A stretch of 56,684 nt of DNA from assembly GCA_015680685.1 (NCBI GenBank), contig MNCI01002812.1, positions 833-57,516 on the forward strand, read 5' to 3'. The stretch is from Gnetum montanum (lineage: Eukaryota > Streptophyta > Gnetopsida > Gnetales > Gnetaceae). This document shows, one piece after another, positions 33,193 to 45,674 of the stretch (the first letter of the stretch is position 1; every line of letters begins with the position of its first letter). The position numbers and the translations under genes are program-made. Below the pieces are notes generated by a model. That model ran no database searches, was not told the DNA's origin, and was given only the letters and a program-made list of their open reading frames with translations.

Positions 33193-34962
33193 GTGGCGAT
33201 GTACAAGGAGGTGAAGGATGAGAATATTATTGTTGAGTAAAAGTGTAAGGAACATGAGGTGGTGACCTTGTCGAAGAGGGTATGAGTGGATAGTATTCTA
33301 GAGAATGATAATGATGAGGTGAAGTAGAGGATGATGAGTAGGTTGGAGAAATAGGTTGTCGAACATAGTAAGCATTTGGCGTTGGGACATACAAAGGATA
33401 CGGTTGGGTTGGCGATGGCTTCCCCGATGACTGGGGCTTTTGCTATTGTCGTTGAACCTAATATTTCTATACAAAATGTGGGTATAACATTCCTCCCCAA
33501 TGCTCATGTAAATGTGACAAAACTGGGCATTGGCCTTTGGGGTGATTGTACATATAGACATTCTATTGATATGAGAAGTTGGTAGTTGAGTTCTTATTCT
33601 TATTATCTTCTACCCTTTGTTTTGATTGTTGCATGGTGTCCTATCCTATTTCTTGATTTGGCATTGTTGTTCCTTTACTATTGTTAGCATATTCTCCATA
33701 TTTTCCGTGCATCCATTCCTTCATCTTATTAATATTTGCCTTGACTTCATCTAGTGATGTTGCATTGGCAAAGGTAGAAATGGTTACACTTCCTCAAGGT
33801 GAGCTGATTTCTCCTCTTTATGGTTATGGACCTTTGCTAATTCGAGATTTTGGTCCTATTGAGAGCTTTCAACATTCTCCCATTTAGCCATTTCTCCTTC
33901 TTCTTTTGCTACCCGCTTAATAAGCTCTTGGAGTTGATGGGTTTGTAGCTCGTATAATTGACCTTGGGCATACATCCCTAGAGTTTCCCTTGTTTCATTA
34001 TGGAGCCCATCCATGATGTGACACATTAGCCTTTCCTCGAAGAATCCGTGGCCTAGGAATTTGTTTAACAAAGAATAGTATCTTTCTAAGGCCATGTCAA
34101 AGGATTCATATTGCTCTTGTTTCCACTCTTGGATTTGTCTCCTCAAGGTTGCCACTCTAGCATAGGTTTGATATCATTCAGTAAAGAGTTCTACCATTGT
34201 TGGCCAACTATGGATTGATTTTGGTTTTAATGATCTGTACAACACTTTTGCTTGGTTAATGAGTGTCATGGGAAGGAGCTTAAGTTTTTTCCATCCATTA
34301 TCAATATTATTCCATATAGAGGCATCATAGAAGGCTTGTATATGCTGTTGTGGATTTAAATCATAGCCTCCTATGAACTTGGAAAAGATGTTTAAATCAA
34401 GCCTGGGTAGATGGCATTCTTTACGATGCTTGCAAGATATTCGAATAGCCTCTTGTATAGGAATTAGGCTCTTAGTGGCCAGCAGGGGTTGATCGTCACT
34501 AAGTAGGTTGTGAGTTTTTGAGTTGAGATGATGTTGTCCTTGTTCATGTTAGCATTCTTGATTTTCTTTGTGAGCTCAATTTTTAGTTCTACGCCAATCC
34601 CTTGAAAGATAATCATCCATGTCACAATCTGACGTTGAAGGACTAGAGGAAGAGAGGGAACTGTAAAACTCATTAGGACTTTTGTAAGTCTTCCAGTCAT
34701 CCCCAAATAAGTTCTTGTTAGTTATCAAGAAGGTCCTAGGCCTTTCAGGCCTCCTCGTTCTATGGGATGTCTCATCCTTACTAGAGGTGTTAGTGTTGGA
34801 TGATGAAAGTCTTTGAGTATCGTTGGGGTGTTCATGAATGTAGGGGACTCCTACATAAGGTTGAGTACTCCAAACGTTATCTTCATCATCATGAAATTTT
34901 TTGGTACTCCAATGAATTTCCTTACTTGTTGTTGCATTGTCAGAGTCTTGTGAGAGAGACAT
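33193..34962 (-). pseudogene. gag: Element C gag, N-terminal and capsid part
   Basis: It starts at 34962 (MSLSQDSDNATTSK). The first frame runs to 34576 and is serine-rich (YSSLSSSSPSTSDCDMDDYL). The capsid-like core reads KVLYRSLKPKSI, YQTYARVATLRRQIQEWKQE and HGFFEERLMCHIMDGL (34155-33856 and upstream). The Cys/His segment near 33565-33500 keeps HPKGQCP and HLHEHW but lacks the first two cysteines. It is broken by stops and then by element D. Confidence 0.7.
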
Positions 34963-35073
34963 TGTTGTGAACCGTGTGTGACTTAATTAAAATTAATTTA
35001 TTTTCTAAGAGATATATCATGAATACTTTGTTATAGCGATCTTGTGTGATGTAACTAATCTAAATAACTAACA

Positions 35074-35095
35074 CCTTCCTCGACAATGATGCCAA
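35074..35095 (-). other. Primer-binding site of element C
   Basis: The minus strand reads TTGGCATCATTGTCGAGGAA next to the LTR, a diverged TGGCGCCGTTGCCGGGGA site. Confidence 0.7.
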
Positions 35096-35998
35096 TGATA
35101 ACTGGCTAGGTACCCCTACACTCAACTATACGAATACGAGCATTTTACACACAATCCAGTTGAACTTCGCAGACGGGCTAGTTGTGGTATCTAGATAGTT
35201 ACTCGTTGATCGCAGTTTGCTGTCTTCCCAGTTGGACTAGTATTTACTTTGTCACATATGGTTTAGTCCAGAGTGAGGTGTATGATGTGGTTTCTAACAT
35301 AGTGCTACTCCTAGAGGCAATGGAAAATCACTTTAATTTAGCTAGGAGAAAAAGGGAGAGAGAGCTAAGCTAATAGGACATGCGAGGAGAGAGTCTAAAC
35401 TAGCCTAAGTGCGATGAGCATCCATTCCTTAATCATTCGTACACATCTTGGACCTCGTGCACAACTACTACTAGGATTACCAAGCATAGATCCCAGGTAT
35501 GCTACTGGGTTACCAAGTAGTCACACTTAAATGCTCGTGATTAAGTCGTACTCATTTCGCATTTAATAGGAGTTGAGGGTAGAGAAGAGATATTAACTAC
35601 AAAAGCAATAAATAAAAATAACAATTAAATAATTAAACTAAGTGAATGCTACAATGATGAAGTAATCTTGATCTTTATTTCTGGTCATGTGCATGTCCAA
35701 GTACGTCACACTCGAATAAACATGTCGTACAATTACAATCATCACACTGCAGGCATGCACTAGGAGAAAGGGTTGACAAGAACTAAAAATGAAAGCTAAC
35801 ATCTAAAATAAACTACTGATTGACTCTAAAAAACTTCCTTCCTAACTCCTTGCACCTACATGTGTATTTATAGGCCCACACAGAAGTCACGATATTGCGC
35901 ATCCGATATTGGTAGCCAGGTCACGATATCGCATACCCAATATTGCTTACGCGATATCGCAAGTCTAATATCAAAGCCTAATGAATCATGATTTATCA
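35096..35998 (-). repeat. Element C 5' LTR
   Basis: 903 bp from TGATAACTGG to GATTTATCA. A minus-strand TATAAATA (about 35865-35872) and four or more GATATC/CAATATCG-type sites (35890-35975) match the family promoter layout. GTCCC follows. Confidence 0.9.
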
Positions 35999-36003
35999 GT
36001 CCC

Positions 36004-36206
36004 TATCATAAATGCTCAAATTTTGCATACATCATCATTGTTGAACATCAGTGTGATAGAAAAATTAGAATAATCACCACAACAAGTTCACACAAAGGCA
36101 TCAATGGTTGAAGGTCAGTTTCGATTTAGTTTCGCATCTTTGATTCCTTGTGTAATTCGATTATTGTGCCATGTGGCCAATGTTTTTTGCACATTTTTTT
36201 TCAACA
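36004..36206 (+). repeat. Copia 5' LTR, second part
   Basis: It resumes after the duplicated GTCCC (35999-36003) and ends TTTCAACA, just before the primer-binding site. The reunited LTR is about 466 bp. Confidence 0.7.
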
Positions 36207-36208
36207 TT

Positions 36209-36220
36209 TGGTATTGAAGC
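36209..36220 (+). other. Copia primer-binding site
   Basis: TGGTATTGAAGC is a slightly diverged form of TGGTATCAGAGC, the usual Copia site complementary to initiator tRNA-Met. Confidence 0.65.
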
Positions 36221-37437
36221 AAGGTTTGGTCTCTGTCTTGATGCATAATCATATTTTTTTTGCTGCTCTTATAATGGTGTCAAATTGGGGTGGATTTTTC
36301 ATTTGTTAATGGTATCAAACTAGGGCAAATTTGAGTCAATTCAATTATTGGCGAGAAACTTTTTATTGTGGAATTATGTATGGGGCTTGATTTTGAATTT
36401 TTTGTATGCGACAAACTTAATAATTATTTTAAAATAGATATGTGGCTTATGGAGTGGTGCTTGACTTAGAGTTTATAGTATTCTGGATAGTTGGGTGTTT
36501 TTATCTCCTTCACCTTTTTTTTTCACTTTGAAAAAATTGTTGGAAACTTTTATGGGATGAAGAATCCAAATAAGAGGGAGTGGGCAATGAGGAGCTTTGG
36601 CCTCTATCCCTGGAAGATAGGCTGAGAAAGGTCCTTATACCACATGGCAAAAAGTGCCCCACCTACAACAATGGATCCCATGCTTTGAAATAAGAGCTGA
36701 TAAGGCTGAGACACGTGTGGAGTAGCCTCTATGTTCCCTACATGGGCTCTTTATGGCCAATATTCCTAGTATAGCTCCTGCATTATTGTCTGTATTGTTT
36801 GATAAGATAGCTCCATCACATAACCTTTATATTGATAGCCACATTTGTGTTCTAGTATGAGAACAATGTTGCTTATTATTAATATTTCTGAAATAACTAA
36901 TGTTTATTGCCATATTATTTTTAGGAAATGTTAGAATTTGGTAATTTGTTTTAGAAACAATTACTTTTATGCGTTTTTTTGTATATATATATATGCATAG
37001 TTTTTCTACATAAAAATTATGACTAGTGATCTATATAATTTTGTATAATTAGAGAGTAGCCACAACATTTTTAATTGTGAAAAATTATATATTAAGAGAT
37101 TTTGATCACATAAGGTAAATACACATTAAATTGTGATTAATTATATGTAATATAATAGATTTTATCCCACATGAATATTTGTTATTTTTAATATGATTAA
37201 TCAGGATTATGTATTAAATTATTTTTCTTAATTTGCCCACAGGGATTAAGGGATATAATTTAATAGTTTCATCATAAGGATATATGAATCTATTTGAATT
37301 AAAATTTACCCCACAGGTAATTTTATGTCCTTTGATTCATATTTTTGCATGATTTACATTGGTAAATATGTCATATAGTATTTTAACCTCAAATTTAGTG
37401 ACATAAGCATGTTTTAATTTATGCAGTTATATAACCT
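36221..37437 (+). other. Copia leader region, non-coding
   Basis: AT-rich sequence of about 1.2 kb between primer-binding site and gag. It contains a TA-repeat (ATATATATATATGC near 36983) and no open frame of note. Confidence 0.5.
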
Positions 37438-38250
37438 ATGAACTACTCTAATTTTAAATGTGACATTCATGACTTAAAGGGTGATAATTATAAGGTGTGT
37501 AAGGAGAGGATTTTCTTTCATTTAGGCTGGATGGACATTGACTATGCTATCTGTAAGGATGAACCCCCTGTTGTTATAAGAACTAGCCAACCAGATGATG
37601 TTGGTTCTTATGAAAAATGGGAGCGATCAAATCACCTTTGTGTCATGTTCATAAAGATCAAGATCTAAATTGGTATGTGTGGTTCATTGGAATAGTATGA
37701 AAATGTGTGAGATTTGATAAAGGTAATTGATGAACAATTTGAGTCATTAGACAAGGCTTTGAATAGCACCTTAATAATGAAATTTTCATCCATGAAGCTC
37801 ACCAAAATCCATGGTTTACGTGAGCACATCATGCAAATGAGGGATAGCGACTCAGCTAAAAACACTTAAGGTTGATATGTCATAGTATTTTCTTGTGCAC
37901 TACATCTTAAACATGCTCCTACAATATTATGGACCCTTTAAGATTTCTTATAACACACATAGAGAAAAATGGTCAATCAATGAACTAATGACCATGTGTG
38001 TACAAGAAGAGGGCAAACTTGCTATGGAAGTGGGAGAGAGTGTGCATATTGCTACAAAAGAAAAGAATAAGGGGTAAGCCAAAAATAGGTGGAAGGGAAA
38101 ATTGCCTACACAAGCTGATACTAAGAAGGAATCTAGATGTTTTTTCTGCAAGAAGAAAGGGCATATAAAGAAGGATTGTTCTAATATTAGAAATGGCTTG
38201 AAAAGAAAGGTACTCAATTCTTACTTGTTTGTTTTGAATCTAATATGGTT
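37438..38250 (+). pseudogene. gag: Copia gag (decayed)
   Basis: The open start (MNYSNFKCDIHDLKGDNYKV, then FHLGWMDIDYAICKDEPP and YEKWERSN) is a typical Copia UBN2-type Gag. Later pieces in other frames include IMKFSSMKL, REHIMQMRDS, YGPFKISYNTH and INELMTMCVQEEG. A canonical zinc knuckle CFFCKKKGHIKKDC (C-x2-C-x4-H-x4-C) is at about 38137-38178. Gag would package the element RNA. Several stops and at least two frameshifts break it. Confidence 0.75.
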
Positions 38251-38640
38251 GATGTTGGACATAACACATGGTGGATTGACTTTGGTTCTATAATCCATGT
38301 TACTAATTCCTTGTAGGGGGTGCAAAACCTAAGGAGGCTAGTGGGAAGTGAGTTGTGCATCTATTCATGCAACAAGATGCACTCACATGTGGAGGCAGTT
38401 GGAACATGCAAATTATTTTTAAGTAGTGATTTTGTTTTAGAGTTGGAAAAGACATTTTATATTTCAAATTTTACAAGGAATTTAATTTCTGTTTTAAGGC
38501 TTATATCATTGGAATTTTGCTTTAATTTTTCAATCACTTTATTCAGTTTGTATTATAAATCTAAACTTATTGGAAGTGGTACATTAATGGATGGTCTTTT
38601 CAAAATTAGTTTACAAAAATGAAAATTCTTATACTTCTAT
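38251..38640 (+). pseudogene. Copia protease (decayed)
   Basis: Around 38270-38315 the translation gives WIDFGSIIHVTNS, matching the Copia WxxDSGASxHVT active site but with DSG altered to DFG. Further on, ISNFTRNLISVLRLISLEF matches the conserved xNLxxNLISVxxL block. The altered catalytic triplet and in-frame stops make it inactive. Confidence 0.65.
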
Positions 38641-39635
38641 GCATGTTCATGATAGTTCTGGTATTAAGAGATGTGTTATGAATGAAAAATACTCTATGTT
38701 ATGACATCATAGATTTGGACATATATCTACTAAGAGAATAAAGAGATTAGTAAATAATGGAGTACTTAGTATCGTAGATTCTACTGACTTTAACACTTGT
38801 GTGGACTACATAAAGGAAAAGTAGATCAATATGTCAAAGAAAGGTGCTAAGACGAGTTTAGACATATTAGAGATCATACATATAGATATTTGTAGTCCAA
38901 ATATGGATGCATATGGTCAAAGGTATTTCATTACTTTTATTGATGACTACTCACGATATATGTATCTCTACCTACTTCATTATGAGAACAAAGCTTTAGA
39001 TGCCTTTAAGGTGTTTAATCTGAAGTAGAGAAATAGTGTAGTAAGCAAATAAAGATAGTGAGTTTGATAAAGGTGGTGAATACTATGGTAGATATATTAA
39101 TGATGGACAAGCGCTTGGTTCATTTGCTAAGTTTCTTCAAGAGCATGGGATTATTACCTAGTATACTATGCCTGGTTCTCTAGACCAAAATGGTATGATA
39201 GAAAGAAGAAATCAAACATTATTGGACATGGTGTGAAGTATGCTTAGCAGCTCAAAGCTTCCTAAGTCCTTATGGACTGAAGCTCTTAAGATGACTATGT
39301 ATATATTAAACCAAGTTCCAACCAAGGTTGTCTCAAAGATACCATTTGAATTATGGAAAGGTTGGAAACCAAGTTTGTGACATATATGCATTTGGGGATG
39401 TCCATCTGAAGTAAGATTCTATAATTTATAAGAAAAGAAGCTAGATGTAAGGACCACAAGTGGGTATTTTATTGGATACGCTAAACGATCTAAGGGATAT
39501 AGATTTTATTGTCCATCACATACTACTAGGTTTGTGGAATCAAGGAATACTAAATTTCTTGAGAATGACTTTTGACTAGTGGGAGCAATCGATCCTAGAA
39601 CACTATTCCAAAGAAAGATCATGTAGGTGCTCAAC
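38641..39635 (+). pseudogene. Copia integrase (decayed)
   Basis: A GAG-pre-integrase part (HHRFGHISTKRIKRLV) is followed by the core. The DDE acids can be followed as IHIDICSP (with ITFIDDYSRYMYLYLL next), DKGGEYYG and [28 protein letters not shown] and [12 protein letters not shown] follow, then GCPSEVRF and SGYFIGYAKRSKGYRFYCP. Stops interrupt it at least at 38822, 39028, near 39160 and 39234. Element E is inserted at 39635. The RT part resumes at 54271. Confidence 0.7.
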
Positions 39636-40453
39636 TAATGAATTGCAATTTTCTAGGCCCTGATATCGGGTACACAATATCGAGTATGCGATATCGTGGC
39701 CTGGGTATGATATCGTATACATGATATTGTGATTTCTGTGTTAACCTATAAATATAGACTTAGGCGCATAGTTGAGTAGAGAATTTTGGGGGAAGTTAGA
39801 AGTTCTTTTCTTTTGGCAATTTAGTTTTCATTTTCTTTCTTTCAAGCTAGTTATTCCTGGTGCATGCTTGCAGTGTGATGTTTGTAATTGTATGACATCT
39901 TTGTTCAAGTGTGACGTACTTGGACACATGCATCATCAACAAAAAAGATTGAGATTACTTTCATCATTGCAACATTCACTTAGATTAAATTTTGTTTTTT
40001 TAATTATTTAATGCCTTCTTTAGTTAATAGTTGATTTATTGTTATATACTTTTCCTGTCATTAAGCAGAATGTGTATGCCTTAATCATGAGCATTTAAAC
40101 ACAAATACTTGGCATGCCCAGTAGTAATCCCATGAAGTCCAAGACGTGTATGAACAGTTAAGGATGAATACCACTTCCATAGGCTAATTTAGAATTTTCT
40201 TCCATTATTAGTTTAATTAATTTATCCTGTCTATTATTAGGAGTAATGTAAAATTAGGACCACATCATATGTTGCACTCTAGACTAAACCATATGTGACC
40301 AAGCTACTACTAGTCTAGGTGGGAAGACAACGAATCACAATCAATGTATAACTATCTAAGTGCCACAAATAGTCCATTCGTGAAGTTTGACTGGATTGTG
40401 CGTACAAGCTCGTATTCGTATGGTTGAGCATAGGGGTACCTCGCCACTCATCA
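39636..40453 (+). repeat. Element E 5' LTR
   Basis: 818 bp. The first bases TAATGAATTG are a mutated TGATGAATCA and the end is CACTCATCA. GATATC sites at 39660-39730 precede the TATA box TATAAATA at 39747-39754. Confidence 0.85.
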
Positions 40454-40473
40454 TTGGCACCGTTGCTAGGGAT
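40454..40473 (+). other. Primer-binding site of element E
   Basis: TTGGCACCGTTGCTAGGGAT directly follows the LTR, close to TGGCGCCGTTGCCGGGGA. Confidence 0.75.
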
Positions 40474-40576
40474 GTTGCCAGTTATCTAGATTAGTTATAT
40501 TACACAAGATCATTGTAAAAGGGTATTAATGATATATCTTCCAAGATATATCCAAACACACACCACAAATCAAACA

Positions 40577-42660
40577 ATGTCTCACTCACGTGGAAATGAT
40601 TATAAACTATATAGCACACCTATTCATTGGAGAACTAACGAAAAATACAATGAAGAAGATTAGAGTGATCCACCTTATGAAGGGGTTTTCATGACCACGA
40701 TCATCCTAATGACACTCAAAGACTACATTCACCTAAGGCAAAGAATCTTGAAGAAGATGACATCAGTCCTAAATTAGGGAAGCCCTGAAGGCCTAAGACC
40801 TCCTTGGTACTTAGAAATGATAAACCAAGGGATCTTGAGGAACATTATAGCAAAAATCAAACCCATAGACACACTCACGATCATCAACATGAACACAAGT
40901 CCCATCATCACCATCGATCAAATAGAGATTTTAATCACAACTTGTCTAATGATGATAAACCCTTGTTAGTTCCTAAAAGCCTAATGCACATCACAGAGGC
41001 CATTAAGATATCACACAAGTATTGCAAGAAGAGTCAACTACCTAAGATCGACATGAATAATATTCAAAAATTTGTAGGAAGCTATGATTCAGATCTGCAA
41101 CATCATTTATAAGCCTTCCATGATGCTTGTGTGCTCAACAATGTGGACAGTAAATGGCACAAGCTTAAGCTCTTCCCTAGGACACTAATCAATAAAGCTG
41201 AAGTGTGGTATAAATCATTGGAACCAAATTCAATCAGATGATGGTCAACTATGTAAGAAGTTTTCACTAGGAGATACCAGACCTATGCACAAGTGTCTGC
41301 CTTGAGGAGACAAATCCGAAGATGGAAACAAGAACAATAGCAATCCTTGGACATGGTCTTAGATAGATACTATGCTTTACTAAATAAATTTCCAGGTCAT
41401 AGGTTCTCCAAGAAAGAGCAAATACTCCACATTATAGATGGGCTTAGAAATGAAATAAGGGTGAACCTTGGAAAGTATGCGTGAGGTTAATTATATAAGC
41501 TCCAAGGCCACCAGGTCAAAGAACTAATAGAGCAACCGAAAAAAGAAGAGAGAGAATTATCTAAATGGGAGAATGTCAAAGCATTTGAGCAAGACCCAAC
41601 TCTAGAAACAACAAGGGTCCAGAACTACAATGAAGAGGAAATAACCAATTTTGAAAGGGTGATATAGTCCCAACCTTTGCCAATACAAAAACTGATAGAT
41701 GAAATTGAGGCAAAGCATAACAAGATGACCGTATGGGAAAATGAACAAAGTGTGAACTTACAAGACACTGTTGGGGAGAGAGTCATCCAAGATAAACTAG
41801 GTAATTGAAACAAACAAAGGGCACATAAATCAGAAATAGTTAATAACACTATTTGGCAACCATGGAGAATGGCTAAGGGTAACTAGGCCAAAGACTCAAC
41901 TAAAAATAATGAGGATGGATGTAATGTCTATTTATATGACCATCCAAAGTGCCATTGCCCAGTCTTGTCACATCTATATGAGCATTAGACAGGGAAGCTG
42001 CACCAAAAATTTGTACAAAGGTATCAGTTTAGGTGCATCCCTATTCCACAAGGTAATTATGGACAACCCCATGACCCATTGTACTATCTTGAGGGGAGCT
42101 ATTACTAGCCTTAACACTTTCCTCCACTGCAGTGGAAAATCTCACAGGTGTGGGGGAGGCTACCATCTAGCAAGTCACATCCTTCTTGTTTGCCAAAACC
42201 AAATTCCTACCATGTTCAACATCTTGTTTCTCCATCCAATTCAAAATCCTCTACCTCCAATCACTATTATCACTCTCTAGAGTACCATCGACCCATGTCT
42301 TCTCTTGAGGGATCACCACCTCATACTTCTCACACTTCTACTCACCCTTCATATTCTCATCCTTCACCTCCTTCTACACTGCCATCAGATGTATCAGATG
42401 ATTCCACACCATTGTGCTAACCAACGAATGTAGTTTGTGCTGCTGCTATTTACAAAAGGTTCCCTATGCAATGTTGGAAGCATCCCTTCTTTAGGCATGA
42501 TCGTAGGAAGAAGAACCATGCTTTTGCACCTACTCCACCCTCTAAACCAACCCAAGGTCAACCTAGTGTCACACCTTAGCTCCATCAACAACCTCTGTCA
42601 CTATATCCAGGCCTCCACCTCACACTCCAACATCCACATAATCTATTGAATTCACCAATG
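40577..42660 (+). pseudogene. gag: Element E gag (decayed)
   Basis: It starts MSHSRGNDYKLYSTPIHWRT at 40577. An unusual histidine-rich insert follows (THRHTHDHQHEHKSHHHH, about 40860-40915) that is not seen in B, C or A. The capsid core continues with FVGSYDSDLQHHL, KLKLFPRTLINKAEVWYKS, YQTYAQVSALRRQIRRWKQE and YALLNKFPGHRFSK. The Cys/His segment reads CNVYLYDHPKCHCPVLSHLYEH, and a proline-rich tail follows (42148-42420). Stops near 41110, 41240, 41252 and 41338 break it. Confidence 0.75.
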
Positions 42661-44289
42661 TGAAGGGACACATAGATCCATGCATACTTCCATATAGTCA
42701 AGGATGCTATAGTGGGCCAAATTTCCCTCATAATGTACACACATCATCTAACTTGCCCTACTATGCTTTCTATAACTAGGTGTGTGACCAACGGTTTCTT
42801 TACCTAGCCACCATACCATCAATAGACACCCAGTGGCTGGGGCATGAAGGCTTCCTAATGTTTCATACATGCATCAATCCCATTCATCCACTTATTAATC
42901 CTAGCCACGACCAAATGTTTAGTCATGGGGGTCATCCCCCATTCTAATTTTTAGGATTCTTAAGTGTTATTTTGTCTTTTTTTTATGATTTTTTGTCATT
43001 TCTCTATTTCTTTTACTTTTTCTAATTGTTGTTTTCAATTTTCCATTGTAATCTCAACCGTGAATAAGTTGATCATGTTGCCCATTAAGGTGAGGTCTTT
43101 CTTTATGTTGCCTAGTCATAAGGGACTGATTATTCGGACATTGAGACCACGACACCCATCCACCTATTCCATTAATAAGGGGTTCGTGCTCTAGTCACAA
43201 TGGTAATCTATCAATAATTTGATAATCATTGTATCTACAGAGATGAGTGAAGGACCAAGGTGGAATGACAAGGGTGTGATATCAAGGGGATTCATAGATT
43301 CTCTTTGGCTACATTCATATGTTCTATCACGTTTCCAAGGTTGTAACTATATCCTTGTAGATCTAATGAAAAATGGGAGTAAGAGCATCTTAAAATGGCA
43401 CTAAAAAAAAAAAGCTTCCGTGGATCCCACTGGAAAGACATGTACCCATGCTTGAAGGTAGGCGACTCCATAGAGCTAAAAAGAAGAAGAAAAAGAGAAG
43501 AGAGAGAAAAAAAAGAAACAAGAAAAAAAAGAAAAGAGTGAGCCACCATAACACTTCTCTCTTGCTCCTCCCTTGAACAAAACACCAAGTGATGTTACTC
43601 CTTGCAACTTTGGTAGACTTATGGTTGTTTGTCGATGGGATGAAGTGATGCGATGTCACTGCAATGTGGTATGGACTTGGTCTGGAACTTGGAAATCCAT
43701 ACACATGGTTATTTAATCACTAATGATAGACAAGATTCCATTGTGACCAGCATTCAAAACATCATGCTCTAATTTCCACAATCCCTTCTATAGTCCATCT
43801 CATCTCGTTGTCCGAATGTTCATAACTTGTGGTGGATGTAATGTAGAGTTATTATGTCAACTCGGTGCTTTTAACATGTGTGTTTTTTTCATAGGTATAT
43901 GTTGCATTCAACTTCTCTAGTGCCCATGGAAATTAGTGGTGTGGTTCCACAAGGGCATCATAGGCTAGAGCTTGCTTTGGGGAGGACTCAATTGTATAAC
44001 TTTTGTAACTTGTCCCTATTGCACATGACGCATTATTTTACATCCTCTGACTACTCACCTAAGTGAACTATCCATTCCCTTAATCAAGCATTCCTCAACT
44101 AGTATTATACAACCTTTTTCCTAGCCCATTTTCACAAATTTTTATATATGACACCATCATGACACACTTCCGGTGCCTCAAAATTAATTTTCTAAATACC
44201 TCAGGCCTTTCAATTTAATCTCCAATCTTTTATTAAATATTGAAAATTTATTATTCCCACTCAATCCTTGCATTTAGTGCATGTTAGTG
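42661..44289 (+). other. Non-coding spacer of element E
   Basis: It aligns in the opposite orientation with B 7600-6350. A purine-rich stretch at 43475-43540 and short unrelated open frames are present, but no frame is shared with the other copies. Confidence 0.55.
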
Positions 44290-44360
44290 GGGATGTGATA
44301 TCATGTCTGACCCAATATGAGGTACGCGATATTGAGTCTCGCCTACTTATATATATTAAC
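44290..44360 (+). promoter_or_regulatory. Internal GATATC/TATA module of element E
   Basis: GTGATATCATG, CCCAATATGAGG and GCGATATTGAG are followed by TTATATATATTA at 44346-44357. The layout matches the internal module of element B. Confidence 0.5.
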
Positions 44361-44535
44361 GAGCTCGCCTACTTCACGTTCATTTCTTTCATTTGATACT
44401 AGGGGAGTTGTTGAAATTTTCCTTTACAACTTAGAGCTTTACCTATTCATATTCCAAGTGCAACATCTTACTTCCAAACATTTCAATTTTAATATTGTCT
44501 TATTCTAGTTGAACCTAGAGTGTTCCACTTGGTCA

Positions 44536-45019
44536 TTGGGGAGGAGGGGGGGTGGGGTGGTGGGGTTTGGTGTGCGGCGGGGGGGGGGTGGGGAGGGGTG
44601 TGGTGGGTGTNNNNNNNNNNNNNNNNNNNNNNNNNNNNNNNNNNNNNNNNNNNNNNNNNNNNNNNNNNNNNNNNNNNNNNNNNNNNNNNNNNNNNNNNNN
44701 NNNNNNNNNNNNNNNNNNNNNNNNNNNNNNNNNNNNNNNNNNNNNNNNNNNNNNNNNNNNNNNNNNNNNNNNNNNNNNNNNNNNNNNNNNNNNNNNNNNN
44801 NNNNNNNNNNNNNNNNNNNNNNNNNNNNNNNNNNNNNNNNNNNNNNNNNNNNNNNNNNNNNNNNNNNNNNNNNNNNNNNNNNNNNNNNNNNNNNNNNNNN
44901 NNNNNNNNNNNNNNNNNNNNNNNNNNNNNNNNNNNNNNNNNNNNNNNNNNNNNNNNNNNNNNNNNNNNNNNNNNNNNNNNNNNNNNNNNNNNNNNNNNNN
45001 NNNNNNNNNNNNNNNNNNN
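44536..45019. other. Assembly gap: G-rich low-quality end plus 409 Ns
   Basis: Bases 44536-44610 are almost only G and T (runs of up to nine G), typical of failing read ends, and then N from 44611 to 45019. By comparison with the 5' LTR of element A, about 206 bases of A's 3' LTR should lie within the gap. Element A would then start near 44814. Confidence 0.85.
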
Positions 45020-45674
45020 GCTACTCCTAGAGACAATGAAAAAATAATCTTGAATTAAGCTAATAAGCCATAGGAAACAAAATCTAAACTAGCCTAAGAG
45101 TGATGAGCATTCGTTCCTTAATCATTCGTACACATCTTGGACTTCGTGCATGAATACCACTGGGATTACCAAGCGCATGGCCTAGGTACGCTACTGGGTT
45201 ACCAAGTAGTTACACTTAAATGCTCATGATTAAGTCGTACTCATTCTGCATTACTAGGAGATAAGGGTAGAGAGATATTAACTAAGAAAGCAGTAAATAA
45301 CAATAAGAATTAAATAAATAATTAAGCTAAGTGGATACTGAAATGATGAAGTAATCTCGATCTTTATTGCTGGTCATGTGTGTGTCCAAGTACGTCACAC
45401 TCGAATAAGGATGTCGTACAATTACAATCATCACACTATGAGCATGCACTGGGAGAAAAGGGTTGAGAGGAAAAACTGACGTACTAAAAACTATTAAAAA
45501 CTTAACCTTTTCAAAAACTTCCTACCAAATCCTCCTACCTCTTATTTATAGATGAGGAGATAGGTTATGATATCATGTACACGATATCACGTCTAGGTTG
45601 TGATATCGCATACGTGATATCACGTACGCAATATCATAGGTGCGATATCGTAGCCAAAAATTCATGACTCATCA
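45020..45674 (-). repeat. Element A 3' LTR (partial)
   Basis: It aligns with 49941-50580. GATATC sites are dense at 45567-45650 next to a minus-strand TATAAATA (about 45543-45550). The first about 206 bases are lost in the gap. Confidence 0.85.

Larger units (their letters stand above)
16912..35998 (-). mobile_element. Element C: pol-less Gypsy element split by element D
   Basis: The element reads on the minus strand. LTRs are at 16912-17533 and 35096-35998, and the target duplication GTCCC is perfect (16907-16911 and 35999-36003). Its gag is cut by the nested Tat element D. Without D it spans about 5.9 kb. It belongs to the same family as B but has lost most of the second ORF and the internal promoter. 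It inserted in the 5' LTR of the Copia element. Confidence 0.9.

Noticed and set aside
44536-44610. G-rich stretch as a G-quadruplex element
   Set aside because: It adjoins the N run and has the look of failing sequencing signal.
44509-45058. Long open frames on both strands across the N run
   Set aside because: They exist only because N codons are read as open. The visible ends are G/T-only low-quality sequence.
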